From: Paracyclopina nana
Taxonomy: Eukaryota > Arthropoda > Copepoda > Cyclopoida > Cyclopettidae
Assembly: GCA_019096065.1 (NCBI GenBank)
Contig: JAGUCH010000001.1
Location: 14,756,001 to 14,820,000, forward strand
Length of the DNA: 64,000 nucleotides
Direction of reading: 5' to 3'
Shown here: positions 10,031-23,944 of the stretch, piece by piece
How the letters are laid out: each line of letters opens with the position of its first letter
How positions within the stretch are numbered: the stretch's first letter is position 1
The notes under the pieces: model-generated
Told to the model about the DNA's origin: nothing
Databases searched by the model: none
The model's input: the letters and a program-made list of their open reading frames with translations, nothing else
Made by a program: the position numbers and the translations under genes

Positions 10031-13000
10031 ATGCTAGTTTCAGTTCTAAGTCAAGTTCTGCTGGGTGCCATAGCAAAGATGCCAAAGATGCTCTTCTTTA
10101 TATTTCTCCTCATTATAATGACCTCTGAGGTCACAAAGGCCCAAGATGATCAATGTCCGCGGCCAGAAGAAATTGCCCCCTGCCAATGTAGAACCAGAGG
10201 GCCAACAATTCAGGTTCGCTGCACGAACTCAATGATGGGTAGGATCACAGAGGCCATGAACATGCTTCGAAAAAGAGTTGTGGAGGTTGATGTGCTCATC
10301 CTTGAGGACAACAACATTCCCCATTTGCCCTCAAGAGCTTTTGGCTCGGTCAAAATCAACCGACTCTTCATAGAGAACAACCGCATAATGACAATCGACC
10401 GCAATGCTTTCGCAGGTAATTTTTCAGTAATTTTTTATGGTATGCATATTATGTATATGCTGTGTTGTAGGCATTGAAGAGTTCCTGACCGAGTTGTACA
10501 TCAAGGAGAGTGGCCTGAAAAGCCTTCCAAAAGACTCAGTCGACTTTCTCAGCCATCTCACTGTGCTGAGCATAGAAAACTCCCAAATCATGGCAATGCC
10601 CAGAGTTGTGGGCATGAAGAGCCTAAAACTGATCAAAATTGATGGCTCTGAAATCAGAGACATTCCGCCCAGAACACTGAGTGATTTGCCAGCTCTGAAA
10701 TACTTGCATATTTCTCGTTCTGCCATCACTAGACTGGATACAGGAATACTCGAGAACTTGAGATATTTGGTATTAGCCAATTTCACGGATAATAGGATAT
10801 CGTGGATCCACCCGAGAGCATTTAGGTAAGAGCATTACAATCAAGTGCACATATTAAAAACTGTAGCCTTCATTCTTTGGATTTCACTGACGCAGGTATA
10901 TGGAAGAATTAGAGGAAGTTGTGCTCAAAACGAACGCCATCAAGGAAGCAGGCATGGTTGGCAGGGCCCTCAGAGTGGTCAAGCCCTTGAAGAAGCTCGA
11001 TTTGAGCCACAACGAAATTGAAGATTTGGCTGAGGATTCCTTTGTGGACATCATCAACCTTGAAGAGCTCGACCTGAGCCACAATCTTATCACAGATCTT
11101 AGAAGAGGTGCAGTGCATGGCATGCCTAGGCTGCGCTCTGTCAACTTATCCAACAACAAGATCAAAACTTTCCACTCGGACTCTTTCATTTCGACACCAA
11201 TGATAGACGAGCTGAAGCTAAATCACAACAATTTGATCGAAATCAGTGACGTCAGCTTCATTATGGACGCTCTGCCAAAATTGAGGCTATTAGACTTGAG
11301 CAATAATGACATCAGGGACATTCCGTTTGGTGCCCTCAGAGGCTACCCAGCCCTGGAGAGGCTCTTCTTGGCCTCCAATCAGATTAGCAGAGTCAGCCTG
11401 CAAGCTTTGGCTGATATGCCCAGTCTGATGGAGCTGGACCTCAGCGAGAATAAACTGATTGCAGACGCAATCGATGGGCCTATTTTTGACCTGCCCAACC
11501 TGAAAATACTCAATTTGGCTAAGAACAAGTTGTCTATGCTGGATGCTCAGTTGCTGACCACTCTGAACAGGTTAAAACGGCTGGATGTCAGCTTCAATGG
11601 AATTACCAGCATCAGTGAGGAAGCCTTCCAGGGTGTGGGGCAATTGGACTACCTTAACATATCTTACAACAATTTGCGTGAGTTTGAGCCCAACACGTTC
11701 AAGGGATTAACCAGGCTCTTTGAGTTGGATGCAAGTCACAATGAACTGGTTGCTCTGCCTGACTACCTATTATCAGATCAAAGGAACCTCGAGTATGTCT
11801 CATTCGCCTACAATCAAATCCAACTCGTCTCAATGCACCTGTTTCCAAGGTAAGGTTGCGTGAGCATCGTGAATATTTGTTCCGATTCACATTAGTTCTC
11901 TTCAATTTTTTATTTAGCATAAATCGAGTCAAACTACTGGACTTTACTTCCAACTTCATCATGGCATTTCCAGAGGCCTTGGTCACAGGAATGCCAAACC
12001 TGGAGAAGCTGCTCTTTAGGAGAAATTCCCTGCAAAGACTCAATAAAGGCAGCTTTTCAGGCTTGAGAAATCTAGAAGTACTTGACTTGCATGATAACAG
12101 AATTCAAGACATTGAAGAAGATGCTTTCAAGGACTTGGGCAATTTGAAGGGGCTGGACTTGAGTTTGAATATCATAAGCTCAGTTGGTGACACTCTGGAT
12201 CCTCTCACCAATTTGATGAAGCTCAACTTGAGTGACAACTACATCACTTCTTTGCCAAGGAATGCATTCCATGCTCTGGAAAAGCTGTCTACCTTGGACG
12301 TGAGCAACAACACTATCGTGGAAATCGGAGTGGCATTCACAAAAATGCCCCAACTCAAATATCTGGACATTTCCTACAACCACTTGCCCATAGTGAAAAA
12401 GGGGGCCTTTAAGGACTTGCCATCACTCGTGGGACTTAGACTGGACTACAATTCAATTATAGAGCTCCAACCTGAGGCCTTCCAAGATTTGTGGAACCTT
12501 GAGACACTGATACTGACCAAAAATGGAATTCCAAGGATCAAATCAAACACATTTAGAAACATGCCTAGCCTTGAGAAGCTGAAGCTCGATGACAACTTGA
12601 TTGAAAGGCTGGAAAGGAGTGCATTCAGTGACTTGTTTTCACTCAAGGAGCTCCACTTGCAGCAAAACATCTTGCAGGATCTGGATTCAAATGCCTTTGT
12701 CCGGGTTCCATCAGTGAGGTAAGGTTGCGTGAAAATAGCTATGAAATGTTCCGCTCAATATGCACTTAATTTTTCTCCTGGCTGAGCCTTATTCTTAGGC
12801 TTTCTCAAATCATCATGAAGGTTAAAAATGACCTTTAAAGTTCTTCGGAGCATAATTTACCAAACACAAATTGTATTTGAGACATCAGCTCATCCTGACC
12901 TAAATTGTGAATGCACTCTAATGCTAAGAAGTGCACTTGCTATATGAATTTAAACATTGAAAAGATAGAGCTGATTTGCGAGATGATTTATACAGTAAAG

Positions 13001-16000
13001 ATATTTTGGAACCGGTCCAGGCAAAAGTTGAATGCGCTGCAAGCAAGTAAAAAACTGTTATTTTAGCACAGAAGCATAAATGCTTCTCCTTAGGAGATGA
13101 AAAGAAAGTCAAGGCGAGAAGGTGTCCTTGCAAAGGCCAAATTTGTTGCTAACTCCTTCATGTGAGCATTCCATCATGATTTGTAACCTAGCTGCTCCGA
13201 AAAATATAGTGAGCAAGCACATAATTGACAGATGTCAATTGATCACCAATTCCATGTTAGGCCAGAAGCCAGCAAAAAATCCTGTGAAATCATGTAGGTT
13301 ACGGGCACCTCTTAAGCCAATTTATGCATTGGCCACGTCTTCAAGTTAATTAACCTTTTTATTCCATGCACTTTATTTTCTTGAAAATAGCTTCAATTTA
13401 GTTGCCTCAGCCACGAGCTACTGCTAATTGCGCACAAGCTAGCTTTAAATATGCATAATCAAATTTACCACCCTCGCAAAGTTAGCCATGTATTCAATGT
13501 GTTCTCAAAGTCACCTTGAACCACATTAACAATGTAAAACCAGTTTTCGGTGCTCTTTAAGCACTGGCTGAGAACATTCCAACTCTTCCTTTTTTTATAA
13601 ATCAAGCTTGTTGTACTCTAAAACACTTATGTTTTAATTTTCTTATTGTTCACTATATATGTAGAGGTATTTCATGAATGACCACATATACCAAAAATGT
13701 TTTCAGGGATGATGCCACATCTGACATCCCTCAGAAATGGCTAATTATGTTCATTCAGGCTTGGTTTATTGACAATACTAGTTGAGGCCATAAGGTGCTA
13801 TCACAATATCTCTAAAAAATATTCGAATCACTGGAGTAAAGCTAAGGTTCTTTGATTTGAGGTCTTTGTTAAGTATTTTATTTGGACCATTTTCTCGCCA
13901 TTTAAACGTAGCATATGCTACTAACTTACAGTAGCTACAGAATCCTGAATACATGAATAGAGCCATTAGATAAAAAAAATCAATCGGCAATCATGGCGCT
14001 TCTAGACCTAGATTAAGAATTATGGAAAATTAATGTGTTCCTATGCAGAGTAGCTATACTTATATTTGCTTTTAACAATTACCCTAGCACAGTGGATCAA
14101 AAAGCCGATTTTACGCGCACGATAAATTACGTCAAATCGCAGATATCCGATTTTAGTACCCATTTTCAGCTTCTAATTTGAAGGTCTTCTAGGCTACCTA
14201 AAGAGCACAAATTAATATTTATTGACAGATAAAGGTTCAAATTTGGCGAAGAAAACATAATTTTTTGGCAAAAGTTGATTTTGGCGAATTCAGTAGAACA
14301 GCAACTTTGCACAATTTGAGCAAAAATTGAATCTCCCATAACTTTTGATTCCAAACGACTCCAATTTAGTGACCAAGTCAGGGAAGTCAAGCTTATAGCA
14401 AAAATTGATAATCCACCAGAATTGGCTGCTCTTACTTGCTCTCCCGGGTGCCAGGATGGCATATTTTTAGCTTACCGCTAATAAGAAAAAGGTGCTACGT
14501 TAATTTCGCGACTTTTTTCCGTGCGCGTGAAATCGGCAAATAAACCCACTGTGCCTAGGCAAGAACGGATCAGAGCTAGTTATCATAGAGCTGGTTTCCT
14601 TCTAGACACATCTCTGATTTCTTCATCCTTTTCCTCATGCATTGGGGAAATGTACTTTGAAAAAACAAGCTTTTTTACTTCCTATTTGAATAGATCTTAC
14701 GCTTTCTGAATTCATCATTATGCTTATTTTCTAGATACACTATTTATTAAATTGAAAGGTATTTCAGGCTATTATATGCTTGAACAAATCAAGATCACGA
14801 TGTACCTAGATCATCTGGTCGATAAAAAACCTTTTATTATGACTATCTTAAAGTGAAAGATCAACTATCCCCAGACTAGGAACATGGAAAAATAAATGTA
14901 CTCTTCTGCATAGAATGTTAGCTTCAAACACGTACCCAATGCAGGGTGGCCAAAGCTGACAGCTAAAATATGCCTGGATACAAAAAGACCTGGTTAGTTT
15001 GGCTTCATTCCATCTAGATAAATCTAGGGTTTCTGCATACTTTTCCTCATTTAAAGTTGGGAAATGTGTACTTTTGAAGGATTGCAACAGATGAAAAGCG
15101 TACTTAGCAATTTGGATACATTCAACTGTCGTTTTCTTGAAACCGACCAGCAAATTCGCAAACATTTAGAAGCTTGAGCACAAGTACTGTATAGAAAACA
15201 TATTATTGACAAAATAAACAATGCTTGAAAGCCGCATGTGCCTATAGTGACAAAAGTCTGCATTTTTGGGAGCCAGTGATTTTTCTTCCTTAGCAGCCGA
15301 GTGTGGGGTGATCGGCGCCGGCCTAGTCTGTTGCTAGGAACAAACAAGTTTTACTACTCTACATTTGTAAGATGGCAGACAAAAAAATCTGAATTTTTCC
15401 TCGGCTTCTTTTTTCCAGGTACCTAAACATGAGCTACAACTTGCTCAGAGATTTGCCCAGAAATGGCTTCTTTGGGCTGGACACTCTGGAAACGCTGGAT
15501 CTGAGCTATAATGACTTGCGCAACTTGGACAGCTCTCTCTTCGACAATATGAAATGGCTCGTGGAGTTAAAGGTGGTTTTCTTAATTCAATCACTTTTGG
15601 GAATGCTTCGCTATCTTATCTTTTAGTTGAATGACAACAACATATGTCGGATTAACCGGTATGCTTTCCGAGATACGGCTTCCCTTAGGTCACTGAGCCT
15701 TAAGAATAATCGGCTCACGAGATTGCCCCATGATGCCTTTCAAGACATACAGAAGCAAATCGTGAGATTCGATGTGGCAGGTTGGTAGCATTTTAAATAT
15801 TTTGCAACAAAAACCCGATTTAACTGGATTTTGCTGACGCACTTGATACATCTTGATATAACAAGTTAACGGTCCTTGACACCCGATTTATAAAAACTAA
15901 ACTAATGTTGTGCTAAATATAGCACAGCTTGAAAATGTACCTAACAACTGTCAGAAAATTGGAAGGCTTGTCGTCAAAATAGTTTGACATTTTAGTCTGA

Positions 16001-19000
16001 AAAGCAACACTCGCCAAAAACAATGTCCAGTTACTAAGAAAGGGAGTACATGGGAAGAGATCATCGGGTTTCTGATTCGTAGAACAGGAACGATTAATGG
16101 TGACAAAAACTGCAATTCCAGTTAAGTGTCACACGACATCAATCATAGCGCTAATGCATGAAAGCCCCATTTTTTGTAGATGGTACCCCATATATGAAAA
16201 TGATAGTTTTTTCTCGTCTTTCTGCAATTCGCCTCGTTATGTTTTCCTCAGATCACTCTACAGCTGACTGGGTAGAAGTGAATCTGTAGAAAGTTCAGAA
16301 TTGCATGTGCCTTGTCATTTCAGCATTGCTGCTGTCCTGATTTGTTGTCTGCTTTACGTGCATGCATATTTGCTGAATTGCACGATTGAAAAATGAGCTT
16401 ATTTGAGGACGACTTATTGAGGAAGCGTGCATTTTCAGCCTTGACAAAAGGGTCTGAAGCAAATAATTGCAAGATGGATGACTATTCATGTCACACGCTC
16501 AAGCCACGTGCTCTTCAGTTCTGTCGAAACTCCCTCAGGAATGGCAAAAATAGTCTAAAACTTTTTCGCCTCTCCACTTTATAGGCAATCCACTCAACTG
16601 CGACTGCGAGACATTGTGGCTCAGAAATTGGGTGGCTGATGAAAGCAATCCACTGCAAGATGACCCGATTTGCTATTTTCCAAAACAATTATCTGGCAAC
16701 CCACTGAAGCAACTACGGACATCGAGGTTTACTTGCGATGCCCGATCAGCTGATATGATACAAGATGCTTGCAGGGGCGTGCCAATCAAGACCCCTGTTC
16801 AACAGCACATTCAATCAGGCCTTGATTCTGGTGAGTAGTAGCATTTGCTGCTAAATCTCGGTACAAACTCGCTTGACCCATTTATAGAGAGCGAAAAAAA
16901 CTGCTCACGTTGTTGGTCACTGACTGACCACGTGTGCTTTTCTGCCGTACAAATGGCGAATTTAACTAGTTATTTCTGCCTAGCTGAAAAAGACTCTTGA
17001 GCTGCAAAGCTGTCAGAGCACATTTGATTCGCAGTATATTTGCTCCTTTATGATGCAAACCATGCATAGCAGACAAGATTTTTTTCAAAAATGCATGATA
17101 CAAATCAGGAAGCTATGATTACAGATTTTAGCCTCTTATTGAAGGATTGAATCAAGGCATGGAATCTAGCATCTCTTAAAACTTTCACCACAAACAAATA
17201 GAAAGTGAAAAGCGGTAATTTATCATGCTAGCAAAATTCTATGAAAAAAATAGGCAGTTGCACACGGTTTGCTGCAAAACAAAAATTAAGGTCACTGTTG
17301 GCTAGATAAAATCTGCGTTTTTATAAAGGTCTGCAAAGGCCGCGAACGGAAAGGAAAGCTAGACATTTTAATTGGCTGCCTTCATTGCACTTTCCAGGAA
17401 TTTTTGATACTGAAGCCGTCACTGACGCCATTTATGGGATAAGTGAGGCGATTTCTTCCAAGCCTTTGCTGAACGATGATGACATTGAGTCCATCATTGA
17501 GACCAAAGTGGCAGCAGAGGACATTAAGGATCTTGATGACGATGTCATTGACACAGTTCCTGTCAAGAACAAAGACTACGAGTACTACTACGTCTACTAC
17601 GACGAAGATGGAAATGTCGTGGAAAAGTCCCCTCCCAAAACTGTAGTGCAATCCTCAGCCTTGGATAAAGTGCAAGAAATACCAGTCGTTCTCGCAGAAA
17701 CGCCAGCCATCAATAGTAATGCAAATAAAGGGGAAGAAACTGGGGATACTCCCACCATTTACGCAGGCCTGCAAAACTCAGATTCGAGTAGCGCAACTGG
17801 GTCAAACGACGAAATAAAGAAAGTGCAAGCTGAGGGAGAAAATGAGGAGGGAATGTCGATTTTTGGTATACCTATACCCAAAATCCCGTTCCCGATTCTT
17901 AGCTTTGGCCTCACACCAACCACATTTTCCCATGGCTTGCTGCCAATTGGCAGAAAGGGAGATCCCAGTGCAGCAGCAGAATCAGACGCATCTATTAATA
18001 GGAGGAAAACCAGCGTTCAGCCAGAAATCACTAGAGGACCTGACACAATTGATCCCATCTGGTTAGAAAGCCTTATCAATGGAGGCAAGGCTCTCTTCAA
18101 AAGCCACATGAACAAAGACGCCGATGATGAAGAAGAAGAGGTCGTGGAGGAAAACAGGCGGGAATTTAACCAGTATTTCCCTGAAAGCTCAGGGAAGCCA
18201 TTGCCTGTCAATTTGGGGGGAGGTAAATTGAAATTCGGCTACTTACCACCGCAGAACCCGCGCATACCACTGACAGCCTCAGAAGAAGACTACGACTTCC
18301 CATTGCTGTTCACTGAAGGACATGACAAAACTGACTATTTCCCTCCTGGTGCCTCACAGCAAGATCAGCAATACGTACCAGCCATCAAGTTTGACCACCC
18401 AAATCAAAACGATGCTTATGGCGGCCATTTACCCAATTCCCCAATTCAACCCAGCCCTGATTTGATGCCAGCGAACTATCATTACAGCAGTAATCATGCA
18501 AATCAACCACCCATAGCAGAGGATGGATTTATTCCCCTATTTTTGCCTGATAAAAATGACCCTACCAAGCAGAGGCTACCGGTTAAATCCGTCGCGTTTC
18601 CAGAGCTAGATTCGACCCATGTCCAGAAATTGCCCACGTCGTTCTACCCTCAAAGTCCAGCTCTTGACTTTAGCTATCAACCACAGCCCGCAGAATATCC
18701 CATGATCTACAGAAAACCTCCTCAGCAGCTGCCTGAAGATGACATTCCCATTGTGCACGCAAGCAGTGCAGTAGTTTACCCTGCAGTACCTGAAAGTGTC
18801 TACCCAGTAGTAAAAGGTACTGAAAAGCCGCTTAGACGGCCCACAAAGTCTCCCCCTACGACAGCTTCCACAACTACTGAAGAACCTGTTGAACAATCGG
18901 CCAACCCAGGCAACAGCGAAGCTCCAGCAGATTACTACTATGCATATGAAGAAGAAGAGATACCAACGTATGCCCCACCTCCCTCTAATGAAGTGAGCGA

Positions 19001-19907
19001 GCTCCTCGAGTCTTTGGGCATATCCCAACCAGAACTCAGTCAGCCCAAACCTGAAGTGAAAGAAGTGACAACTGAAAGAGAAATTCCAACACTGAAGGTG
19101 GAAGAGGTCGTGCCAAAATTAGAGGCTGTAGTTGAGGTCACTCATCGAGGGTCAGACATTGCTGCACCAACTGAGGCTACTTCAACCACTTCACTCCCAT
19201 ATGAGCAGGCTGAGCCTTCCGAAGATCAAAAGGTCGTTTACGAGTACGAGTACTACTATGAATATGAAGATTTAAACAACAAAACCGAGCCAGCTGTGGA
19301 AGAAGTTATGGAGACCACAACTGAAGAGCTTATGACAACAACTGCAGCTGATGCAGTGAAAAAGAGGCCCTCCATTTCAAGTGCTTTCACTTTGGACAAC
19401 TTCCTGAGCTTGATATCAGGCGTGACGGATGACCCGACATCACAAACCACTGAGGGGTCCACCCCTCAGGTGACGATCCCCAGAAAGCCTCTACTGCCAA
19501 TGAGGCCCACTTTGGCCCCCCCAATAAGGACCTCATCCGAGTCTCCAGAGCTTTCAAATTACCTAGAAAACCAAAGAAGCTCCGTAACTGTTGAAACCAC
19601 CCACTTACGAGTGCGTGAAAGGCCTTTGCCTAGATCTACTACCAGCAGAATGGAATCAGTTACGTCTGATCCCTACCCTTTTAGCCCCGACAGGCTGGAC
19701 CCTCGGGGCGTGCAACCCACGTCCAATAACGAGGTTAATTGGTATTACAGCAATTACAACAGTGAAGGCCTGGATCCTTTCGTTGACCCGCGACTCCCCA
19801 GGGATCATGGCAAGCATGGACAAGAGGCAGCTCATGTCAGCAGCGCGAGCGCCTCCAATCAAGAAATTCTTTTGCCAATTTTGACGACTCTTTTACTGCT
19901 TTTGTAA
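10031..19907 (+). CDS. Giant extracellular leucine-rich-repeat protein, artichoke-like, 1852 aa
   Basis: Eight exons join in phase: 10031-10415, 10471-10825, 10896-11849, 11918-12718, 15419-15572, 15627-15780, 16585-16830 and 17398-19907. A signal peptide (hydrophobic core residues 20-32; Met17 is an alternative start) precedes a Cys cluster (CPRPEEIAPCQC). A long array of about 24-residue LRRs follows, with motifs such as LKKLDLSHNEIEDL, to about residue 930. A cysteine-rich LRR cap follows at about 935-1000 (NPLNCDCETLW). The last exon encodes 835 residues of low-complexity Pro/Glu/Thr sequence with three tyrosine-acidic clusters, and ends in a hydrophobic stretch (ILLPILTTLLLLL) preceded by small residues, as in GPI-anchor signals. 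The family is adhesion or matrix proteins of the chaoptin/artichoke type. The N-terminus differs from chaoptin, so artichoke-like is my best guess. It probably acts at the cell surface or apical matrix. Confidence 0.85.
12719..15418 (+). other. Large intron of the LRR gene (2.7 kb)
   Basis: A non-coding intron between LRR exons 4 and 5. It holds a diverged direct duplication: about 14600-14665 and about 15000-15080 share the order 'tctagat/c', 'CTTTTCCTCAT' and 'GGGAAATGT..ACTTT'. Open frames here are short and not credible. Confidence 0.6.
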
Positions 19908-20705
19908 CCGGATCGTATTTGTATTCGAAGAAATTATGAGACCTTTGTAACGTGGATAAATATTTCGTACTATTTTGCGATTGAGTCTTGATCTATGTGT
20001 ATGTATAATTATTGTATATGTAGCTTTGTTTTAATAATATTAATATGATAACTGTATCGCTTTCTTCTTTTTCTTCGTTTTCCTGTAGTTGAGAGAGTTT
20101 TCTAGCATGAATTTCCTCACTGCATCAATATTGCACAGCTTTCTACAGCCAAGGAATACATAGTATTTTTGCATTTTATACGCGTTGTGATTTTATGGTA
20201 CACACTGCACTTATATAGTAGACAAAAGAGTTTAGCAATTAATTGTATATCTATAGTGGCTATGACCGCGTGTAATAAGTAAGTCTTTGCATTGATATGA
20301 GATATTGCCATTTTCAAAAATGAGAGGGGGGTTGTCAGTTCACATCTTCTGAGAAGTGGTGGTCAAATTAGTCATCAATAATAATTGCGGCAGATCGAAT
20401 TGTTAAAAAATCACAGCTTTCGAATTTTGAATCTCATATCTGCACTTGCTCCCAAGGGACGATGATTTCCTTTTGATTTGACGTTTGAGACTCTAATTAT
20501 ATAGCTGACTAGTTGATTTTAGTAGTACAATAGGGTTAAGCTCAGTCTATGCTTTTTTTCAATTACAGTAGTAGTCACCTCAATCTTGTTCACAATATGC
20601 GATATCTCTGGTCCCTTGGGAGCTAGTTTCGAGTCTGACAACATATGAAAAAAAGACGCCAAACTGAATGAATAATTCGCGCGGAGGTTAAAAGACGGCT
20701 TAATA
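19908..20705. other. Tail-to-tail spacer between the LRR and PP1 subunit genes
   Basis: It holds the 3' untranslated regions of the two convergent genes. I see no canonical AATAAA for either gene, only AT-rich variants such as AATAAT near 20034. Confidence 0.5.
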
Positions 20706-23700
20706 TTAGAGAAATCTGCCCCAAGGATCGTCTCCCATCGTAGAGGGGCTCTGAGACAGTCCGGCATTTGTCGCAGGCTGATAGTGAGTCGGAGGTCGGT
20801 AGGCTGGCATGGCCGACGTCCTGGGCTTGCTAAAAGCAGCCGAAGAAGCAGTGGTGACGGGGCGGGCTGTCGGCCTCACGACTGGAGCTCCAAAGCACTG
20901 GAAGGTGTAGTTTCTGTTGTTGTTGTTGTCCCAATACTGGTTGTTCGAGCAGCAAAAGCAGATGCTGAAGTGCACCTTCTTGCCCACTTGCCCCTTGATG
21001 GAGGACACGTCGATGGCGAAGGTGAACTTGTCGGAGAAGCCGTCGCAGGAGCCGCTCATGTAGGCCCCGGGGGCGTCCAAAGTCGTGGCCCATTCGTCCA
21101 GAGTGTAGCGAGCAAACACAGATTTGTGGAAGTCCAAGTTGACCACGCGGACAATGCCCTTGATGGTATTGAGGTCAGACATGTAGGCGCTCTCCAAGCT
21201 GACCTTTTTGTCGCGGAGGCGATTGAAGAAGTCCGAGCTCCCGCTGGGCTGATTAAATAGGGGCGAAAAGGTGGGAGCCTTTGATGCCAAGGACGAGGTT
21301 GAGCCTGTGGCCCCGGATGGCAAGGGGGGCCCAACAGGTGGCTGAACTGGAAAAGTCCTTTCGGAGCCAGAATCGCTGTCCAGGTCGCTCAACTCGGCCT
21401 CCTTGAGGTCCTGGAAAGCAGACTTGGGCACTTTGGGGATCTCGTCCAGAAACGTTTTCACGTCGGCCAAATCGAGGCCGAAGACGTCTGCGAATCTGCA
21501 AAATTATTATCAATATATTATTTGATGCTGCGCAGAATAAGAAAGCATGGCATTCTTGTCTGTGTGTCATCCCTAGCGGTTGTTTTTTGTAGGAAACAAA
21601 GCGCAAGATCAAGGAATTCTCGAAAAAACTCGTGCTTTCTATCTTTTCACGGGAACGAGAGACGGACAGTTCTTCCATTTTGACAGTTGTTGCCAAGACT
21701 TGTGAAAGTGCCAAGTCAGTTTCGATAATCCATACATACTGTGTATGCACTGGTGGGAAGCCCTACACCCGAAATTTTGCCAATGCATAATAAGAATAAA
21801 AAAGTATGCAGCCTTTGAACTTGCGCCGCGGCCAAAAAACGGCAACGGTTGACTTCCTACCGCTAGCCTTGATGCAAGGCCAACAACGAGTGTAACTCGT
21901 CCTTCATGCTCACCTGACAATTTTGCGTCTTCCAGGGGTTCCGGGCGGCGTTTTTCCACTTTTGAGTGAGGAGCACCTTCTGTATTTGGCCTTGCTGTCC
22001 TCGGCCTCTTTGCTCTCGCCCTCAGAGGAGCACGATGAAGCCTTGTCGGTCTTTACGGTGGGGGACAAGCTCTCTGATGAATTGTTAAACATCTTGGAAT
22101 GGGCCAGTTTGATTTCATTCAGTGTTGATGTGCTGTGGGACCTGCCAAGTGGTGAGGAGCGATCCTGGGACTCAGACCTCATCTTGATGGTTACCCCACC
22201 CTTGAGGAATGAAAAGTTGGCAGGGGAGGTGCCGGTGACGTCCGGCTTCTTGGCATTAGTAACCTCATCGCGTTCATCCTCCGCAGCTACGTCTTCAGGT
22301 GCCTCCTGGGACTCCTCCGGTTGGGTGGCTTTCACCTCCTTGGTTGGCGAAGGCGACCGAATGGTGGAGGACCTTGTTGATCTTGAGCGAGTCTGGCTAT
22401 CGCGGTCCTTCTCAAGCAGGGAAATCAGGGCTGACAGCTTCGAGGAAGCGACCTGCTTCTCCTTGTCACCTATCATGATGGTCGTCATGCCTCCCACTGA
22501 CTTCAAGTGGCGATCCGTGCCGTCCAAGGTGTCATCGCTGTCCTTCGAGTCGGTGCTATCCTCGGTGGTGTACGAGCCCTCCTTGTTGATGTCATTCTGC
22601 AGAGCCGTTGCGGCAGCTGCCCTCTTGTCCTTCATCAGCATCATTTCGGAGAAACTGGCACCGGGGTTCTTGAGCCAATCTTCCGGTTCCATCGACAGAC
22701 CATCGAGAACGCGATCTGCCTCCTCAATGTCGGCCTCCTCGGATTCCTCCTCCTTGTCCGAGTAGAGGCCGGAGCTGGTGCTGCCAAAAGCTGTGCTGGG
22801 AGTAGTGACAGTGCTCGAGTCACAGCTTCTCCGCACCATGACCTCCTCAAGGTCGGGCAAGATGACCCCCTCGGAATGCTGGTGCTCATCGTTGATGATA
22901 TCCGTGGGCTCGTCCTCGTCCATCTCGGTTTGCGGGGAGCTGATATCAAAGTCGAAGAAGAGGTCACTGTCCCGGTCCTCGGGGTCTTCTTCTTTCTTTG
23001 AGGAGGTGAGACCCTCCGCCCTCGCGTCCTCCTTTTTGAGGCCCTCCAAATGGTCGAGGCAATTCAAATCGGTCTCAGAATGGTACTTGTTGGACTTGGC
23101 CTGGATGTGTGCCCACTTTGCTGGGGGAAAGGTTGTGCCTGCGAGCGACCTCATGCTCACGGAGCTGGCCTCAAGCAGCTTACGAAGGCTGTCTGAGGAC
23201 AGGCTGTTGATGGGCATATTGACGGAAGAGGCTGTGGCGGCCTCCTCATCCGAGGATGCTGGTGATCCGGCAGAGGACGTAGAGGAGTTGTTGGGCGAAG
23301 CGGCTCTCAAGGATTGGAGCCTGGAACGGAGGTTGTGCGCAAAGACCTCGGTAGGAGTGTGACTCATGCTGCTCAGCATCTTAACCTCCAAAAGCTGCCA
23401 TAAAGAGAGGACGTAGTTCCTGATCAGCAGTGTCAAAGTAGATCGGCCTTGCTGCGGTGGCTTCTTCACCGGGCTGTTGATGCTATTGACGTTGACTTGC
23501 AAGCACTCGTTGTTGTTGTCCTCAGTGAGGTCTTCTTCAGAGTCTTGGTCGTCTTCGGGGTTGTACTCTTCACTGCTACTGCTAAGCGTATCCCAAGAAG
23601 CAGTGGAATCTTCTGCAAATGTAACAGTAATGTGGATTGAAATTGTGTAAGCCTTGAGACAGACTTGCCTACTGATGGATATCGTTGCTTGCACAGGAGT

Positions 23701-23944
23701 CTTTGAGCGCGAGTGTGCACGCGCACGCGCGCGCGCATATATACATATATATTTCTACTACACTTGCGCTTCTATCAACATGCACCCCGCACATGATCTT
23801 AAAACCCAAAAATGGCCGGCAGTTGAACACCTTCGAATTCCAGTTCATCGGCAATGCTCATGATTTACAGCAATGACATTTCTGGATTTCTGCGTGAGCG
23901 GTTCACTCACCAAAAGAGTGGACGTCGTCGGGAATTACGATCAT
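20706..23944 (-). CDS. Protein phosphatase 1 glycogen-targeting regulatory subunit (PPP1R3 family), 840 aa
   Basis: Three exons join in phase on the minus strand: 23911-23944 (34 bases), 21914-23612 and 20706-21495. Residues 575-587 read KIVRFADVFGLDL. This is the RVxF-type PP1-docking motif followed by the conserved FGLDL segment of glycogen-targeting subunits. A CBM21 domain follows at about 671-777, with the landmarks GIVRVVNLDF, FTFAIDV and WDNNNNRNY. The first 570 residues are acidic, Ser-rich and low in complexity. The docking motif is split by intron 2 (AG|A codon for Arg578), and only the spliced frame restores it. The protein should bring PP1 to glycogen to dephosphorylate glycogen synthase and phosphorylase. 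It corresponds to the fly Gbs-70E/Gbs-76A group; which one is not settled. The short N-terminal exon (MIVIPDDVHSF) is chosen by donor, phase and start codon. Confidence 0.9.
23713..23752. repeat. 40-base alternating purine-pyrimidine tract
   Basis: An uninterrupted alternation, GTGTGCAC then (CG)n/(CA) then (AT)n, inside intron 1 of the PP1 subunit gene. Such tracts can adopt left-handed Z-DNA and are also microsatellite-prone. Confidence 0.7.

Noticed and set aside
12719-15418. Separate gene inside the LRR intron
   Set aside because: All frames are short and lack splice partners. LRR exons on both sides join in phase across it.
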